DNA from: Mageeibacillus sp. UBA5770
GTDB taxonomy: Bacteria; Bacillota_A; Clostridia; Saccharofermentanales; Saccharofermentanaceae
Direction of reading: 5' to 3'
Length of the DNA stretch: 64,000 nt
NCBI GenBank assembly: GCA_002418705.1
Contig: DIEQ01000135.1
Coordinates: 14,088-78,087, forward strand
Shown here: in pieces, positions 60,563-64,000 of the stretch
How positions within the stretch are numbered: position 1 is the first letter of the stretch
Layout of the letters: every line of letters begins with the position of its first letter
Program-made: the position numbers and the translations under genes
Notes under the pieces: generated by a model
Told to the model about the DNA's origin: nothing
The model's database searches: none
Seen by the model: only the letters and a program-made list of their open reading frames with translations

Positions 60563-62360
60563 GCCGGGTCCCCCTCTTATCTGGCGGAAGCGGATGCTGC
60601 TTTTCCTCATCCTTTCCGATTGGAATAATAAATTCACAGACAGCCCCGCCCCCACTGCTGTTGGCAAACACGGCGTGAGCCTGTCCCTGATAGATGATGC
60701 TTAGCCGCTGCATAACATTGGCCAGTCCTATGTGCCCCCTGGCCAGAACCTGCGGATCTTCGAAATTCAGGCTGTCCAGCATATCCGTGCTAAATCCGGG
60801 ACCATTGTCGGTTATCATAATACTGGCCAAATCGCCGTCATCTGAAGCAAGGAGTCTGGCACGGATTCGGATCTCCAGGGTCCTGTCGACCTGGATGGCA
60901 TGCTTAATAGCATTTTCGACAAACGTCTGTATGCTGATCGGCGGAATCATCAGGTTCATCAGCTGTTCCTCGACGTCAATTTCACACAGGTATTTTTTCG
61001 AGGTATAGAGCTGCTGGATCTGAATATAATTCTTGATATGATTCAGCTCGTCCTTAAGCGTAACGAGAGTAAAATTGTCCTTGAACATATAGCGAAAATG
61101 GCTCGACAGGGCAAGAATAAGCTGCTGGATTTCACTGATTTTACTGTTCTGGGCCATGCCGTACAGCGATTTCAGCGAGTTAAGGAAAAAATGCGGGCGG
61201 ATCTGGAATTGCAGGTACTGCAGTTCAGCTTTCTGTTTGGCCAGCTGTTCTTCGTATGCCTCTATCTTGAGATGCTGAATTTCTCCGATCATCTGGTTGA
61301 ATGTATCATTCACCTGTTTGAATTCAGTGGAGTTGTAAGGCACATCAGATCTTGCATCAAGATTTCCCGCACGGATTTGTTCCATAGTTGAAACCATCTG
61401 CGCGAACGGCTTGATAACCGTGCGGCGCAGCAGAAGGACAGCAAACGGAAGTAGAAATACCGTCATGATCGAGGCAAAAAACAAAACGAGCTGAATTGTG
61501 TTCAGGGTCGTTAAAAAGGTCGGATCCTTAACGGCCGCAACCATCTGAACTGGAGCGGAATTCAACGGAACCGTCAGGATCATATATCGGTCGGGAAAGC
61601 CGGACAGGGTATAAACATCCTCTGATGGTGTAAGGGAAAGGTCTTTTTCACTGATAAAATCAGTCTCATTCAGTGGCTGCCCGGAAAGGGTCGTGAAAAC
61701 AATCCGGTAATCATCGAAAAGCTTGCCTTTGGCCAGCGGCAGAGCCAGGTTGGCAAGATTGACCGCTGCACCGACGTATACGCCGTCATGCCCCAGGGTC
61801 TTGACCAGATAGGTCTGACCTCCCAGTTCGCAGATCGTCCAATGGTTCGGTTCATAGAGTGTCTCGTCCTGAAGGAATTCCATCAGATCTGCGCGAATGA
61901 CAAGCTTTTGTTCATAAACGGGGTTAGTCTTACTGCTTGTATTGTAGATAATATTGTTGACGTTTCCGGTAATAATATAATACAGTTCGGCCGTCGCCCC
62001 GCTGGCAAAAGTCTTCTGAAGCTGATCCGTCAGATCATAAGTGGCTATATAACGATCAACTTCATCAGTTGAGTTGTAGATCATATAATAATTGTTCTGG
62101 TAAAGAATAGCGTCGAGAAGCTGGCTGCTGGTTCTCTGCAGTCCGCTCTCAACGATTTCAGAATATATCTGCAGGGTATTTTTGTTGGATAGAGCCGTTT
62201 TTTCCCGCAGTAGATTCACTGTATAAAAATTGTAAACCAGAAGCAGGGTGATCAGCGGTAATAGAAGTGCCAGCATGCCGACGATCACCTGGGTCCGGAT
62301 GGATCGTATCCGGTTTGGGGTTGCCGGCTGTGTTCTGTTTGAAAATTTCTTCACTGTCAC
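60543..62360 (-). CDS. YesM-like sensor histidine kinase
   Basis: A roughly 605-residue membrane kinase. One helix near residue 25-47 (VIVGMLALLLPLITLLLVY), an extracellular sensor domain (~48-290), a second helix (VLFFASIMTVFLLPFAVLLL), HAMP, then a His_kinase-type domain: LQFQIRPHFFLNSLKSLYG has the phospho-His, VENAIKHAI the N box, DNGPGF the G box. The start is placed at GTG 62360 with AGAGG upstream; GTG 62354 is equally possible. The frame is open to ATG 62609, but those residues look unlike the family and would lie across a hairpin. Confidence 0.9.
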   Translation of the reverse strand: MTVKKFSNRTQPATPNRIRSIRTQVIVGMLALLLPLITLLLVYNFYTVNLLREKTALSNKNTLQIYSEIVESGLQRTSSQLLDAILYQNNYYMIYNSTDEVDRYIATYDLTDQLQKTFASGATAELYYIITGNVNNIIYNTSSKTNPVYEQKLVIRADLMEFLQDETLYEPNHWTICELGGQTYLVKTLGHDGVYVGAAVNLANLALPLAKGKLFDDYRIVFTTLSGQPLNETDFISEKDLSLTPSEDVYTLSGFPDRYMILTVPLNSAPVQMVAAVKDPTFLTTLNTIQLVLFFASIMTVFLLPFAVLLLRRTVIKPFAQMVSTMEQIRAGNLDARSDVPYNSTEFKQVNDTFNQMIGEIQHLKIEAYEEQLAKQKAELQYLQFQIRPHFFLNSLKSLYGMAQNSKISEIQQLILALSSHFRYMFKDNFTLVTLKDELNHIKNYIQIQQLYTSKKYLCEIDVEEQLMNLMIPPISIQTFVENAIKHAIQVDRTLEIRIRARLLASDDGDLASIMITDNGPGFSTDMLDSLNFEDPQVLARGHIGLANVMQRLSIIYQGQAHAVFANSSGGGAVCEFIIPIGKDEEKQHPLPPDKRGTRHECLDS

Positions 62361-62580
62361 AGTATTTTGTCCTCTCCCGGATGGTATTTGCAAATGCCGG
62401 CTTCCTGACAGCCGACAGACAGACAACCAACAAATTAATAATACTTGTTTTAACCCCTTCCGTCTATCTGCAGAAGGCGCTTGAAATACAGTAAGAAACG
62501 GCCTGAATCCTCCTGATAATAAGCTGATGCTGCGTTGACCGGCTGCCGGTTTCATATTTATTAACGGGAGAGTGCCTATG

Positions 62581-62606
62581 CCCGGGACAGCCATAACTGT
62601 CCCAGG
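62581..62606 (-). other. Hairpin after the partial GH3 gene
   Basis: CCCGGGACAG (62581-62590) and CTGTCCCAGG (62597-62606) can pair with a 6-base loop. No T-run follows on the minus strand, so it is not a standard terminator; it may protect or process the GH3 mRNA end. Confidence 0.4.
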
Positions 62607-62633
62607 CACAAGATAAAATAAGCCGGACTGTGA

Positions 62634-64000
62634 TCAGCTGCCAGATGTTTCTATAATAGCATTGACCTGGCTGATCAGTTCCTGAAGTGCCTCTTCACTG
62701 ACTTGCCCCCCGCTAAAAAGAACCATGGATCGAAGCGGCAAATGAGCTTCCATTTCATCCATCAGCGCACCCATCGGGTTTTCTTCAGGAATCACAGCTT
62801 CTTCATTGTCCGGGTTTCCAGATTCTTCGATTATGGTTTTTTCATTTTCAGGTTCATCTGCAGGTGCTCCAAAAAGCGAGCCAAGCCTGGTGAAGAACGG
62901 ACCGAATACAGTTGCTGCCGTTGGATTACGCATTAGATCGTACTTCGTTGCATTAAGGTCAAATCTCTTCCCGGGCGATCTGTTTGCAGCGATTTCAACC
63001 GTTTCCGTCAGGCGGATGTCGCGTGACGAAGCACCGACCCGGATTTCGACCTTTCCGCTTTCAATCATCCAATCAGACGAATCAAAATCATAATAGGCGA
63101 AGCTTCGCCTATCCAGGAACATGCTGACGGTCTTCTGCTCTCCGGGATTCAGCTGCACCTTGACGAAGCCCTTTAGTTCCTGCGGCACACGGGCAATACC
63201 AGTCCCCGGGTATGCCAGATACATCTGGACGATTTCACTGCCTTCAACCTTGCCGGAGTTCCCGACTGTCACCGAAACCGTCACGGTATCGCCTTCTGTC
63301 AGATTTTTGCTGCTGACTTTCAGGTCGGAATATTGGAAGGTCGTGTAACTAAGGCCATGGCCGAATGGAAACAGAACATCATGTGCCTTTTTGTCATAAT
63401 AACGATAACCGACATAGATTCCCTCTCTGTATTCCACACGGTCGTTAAAGCCGGGGAAGTCGAGGAAACTCGGATTATCTTCAAGGCGCAGGGGAAAAGT
63501 CTCAGCGAGTTTACCGGAAGGATTAACCTTCCCAAAAAGGATATCACATACGGCTCCGCCGCCGGCCTGACCGGGCAGGTAACCCTCAAGCACAGCAGAT
63601 ACACGGCTGATCCAGGGCATTGCCACAGGTGAACCGTTGGCCAGAACAACAATAACGCGGGAACAGACCCTGGCAATCTCAAAAACCAGTGCGTTCTGGT
63701 TAGGAGGGAGGCTTATGTGCCTGCGGTCATATCCTTCAGACTCATAAAGATCCGGTAAACCTGCGAAAATGACTGCCGTTCCGGCTTCCCTGGCATTAGC
63801 TATCGCTTCGGCAAAAAGACTTGTATCCACGTCATCTGAATGAAGGGAAAAACCGGACGCATATGTCGCACCCGGATTGACCTTGCGAATCTCATATAGG
63901 GCACGCGTCAGGCGGGTAGGATTGATATGTGAACTTCCACCGCCCTGATAGCGCGGATTTTCCGCGAAAGCTCCAATCACAGCCAGCGGTTTATCGGCAT
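62634..64000 (-). CDS. Glycoside hydrolase family 3 beta-glucosidase (C-terminal part; runs off the window)
   Basis: The frame continues past base 64000 to the left of the visible methionine near 63980 (translation ADKPLAVIGAF), so about 450 residues of a longer enzyme are seen. They cover the second GH3 domain (VVLANGSPVAMPW; FPFGHGLSYTTFQYSDL) and a fibronectin-III-like domain (SGKVEGSEIVQMYLAYPG). The last ~100 residues are unusual: an acidic linker and FSGGQVSEEALQELISQVN. The nucleophile lies outside the window. It is the first visible gene of the rhamnoside locus. Confidence 0.92.
   Translation of the reverse strand, partial: ADKPLAVIGAFAENPRYQGGGSSHINPTRLTRALYEIRKVNPGATYASGFSLHSDDVDTSLFAEAIANAREAGTAVIFAGLPDLYESEGYDRRHISLPPNQNALVFEIARVCSRVIVVLANGSPVAMPWISRVSAVLEGYLPGQAGGGAVCDILFGKVNPSGKLAETFPLRLEDNPSFLDFPGFNDRVEYREGIYVGYRYYDKKAHDVLFPFGHGLSYTTFQYSDLKVSSKNLTEGDTVTVSVTVGNSGKVEGSEIVQMYLAYPGTGIARVPQELKGFVKVQLNPGEQKTVSMFLDRRSFAYYDFDSSDWMIESGKVEIRVGASSRDIRLTETVEIAANRSPGKRFDLNATKYDLMRNPTAATVFGPFFTRLGSLFGAPADEPENEKTIIEESGNPDNEEAVIPEENPMGALMDEMEAHLPLRSMVLFSGGQVSEEALQELISQVNAIIETSGS

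Noticed and set aside
62361..62609. Open frame in phase upstream of the histidine kinase, giving a 688-residue version
   Set aside because: The added residues are unlike kinase N-termini, span a hairpin, and a GTG start with a ribosome site lies at the family-expected position.

Overview
The window looks like a chromosomal segment of an anaerobic or fermentative Firmicute of the Clostridia, most like Lachnospiraceae. The base composition is moderate, Shine-Dalgarno sites are strong (AGGAGG), and overlapping ATGA junctions are common. Family-level cues are a YesM/YesN two-component pair beside LplB/LplC-type sugar permeases, a citramalate-type isoleucine route, a sortase-like surface protein and Clostridia-like ClpX and trigger factor. 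I see no phage, insertion sequence, CRISPR array, rRNA or tRNA. The species call is inference only.

Region 1 (1-27.8 kb) is mostly housekeeping. It starts with a translationally coupled polyphosphate kinase/exopolyphosphatase pair (ppk cut by the window edge) and a hotdog thioesterase. A minus-strand branched-chain amino acid cluster follows (cimA-leuC-leuD-leuB-ilvD-ilvB). It has citramalate synthase and neither leuA, ilvN nor ilvC. Next come an ABC-F ATPase, a membrane-anchored polysaccharide deacetylase, class II aldolase, a small membrane protein, valS, and an acyl-CoA synthetase coupled to an XRE-cupin regulator. A Dabb protein, a ROK sugar kinase and a small membrane protein lead to clpX and tig (no clpP between them) and a cysteine hydrolase.

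Region 2 (28-34.8 kb) holds a plus-strand sugar operon (FGGY kinase, DUF4432 epimerase-like protein, GH1 glycosidase). After it come a ComEC-like metallo-hydrolase, a UPF0303 protein and a secreted Thr/Glu/Ala-repeat surface protein with its own promoter.

Region 3 (34.8-44.5 kb) is the most unusual part. Six tightly packed genes encode an amino-acid-type transporter, four paralogous cobalamin-binding radical SAM enzymes in tandem, and a GNAT-like protein, with overlaps of 4, 20 and 11 bp. A second transcription unit follows with a HAD phosphatase, acylphosphatase and a DUF523-DUF1722 protein. I recognise no known pathway for the radical SAM set.

Region 4 (44.6-64 kb) is carbohydrate-active. 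A GH5-GH43 pair is divergent from an AraC regulator. A long minus-strand locus follows: GH3 (partial), YesM-like kinase, YesN-like regulator, LplB, LplC, lipoprotein binding protein, terminator, GH3, beta-phosphoglucomutase-like HAD, nucleoside hydrolase, GH78 rhamnosidase. Two 39-bp copies of a direct-repeat element (30/39 identical) sit upstream of the permease gene and the binding-protein gene and are good candidates for the YesN-like regulator's binding sites. Together these genes would sense, import and break down a rhamnose-containing glycoside.
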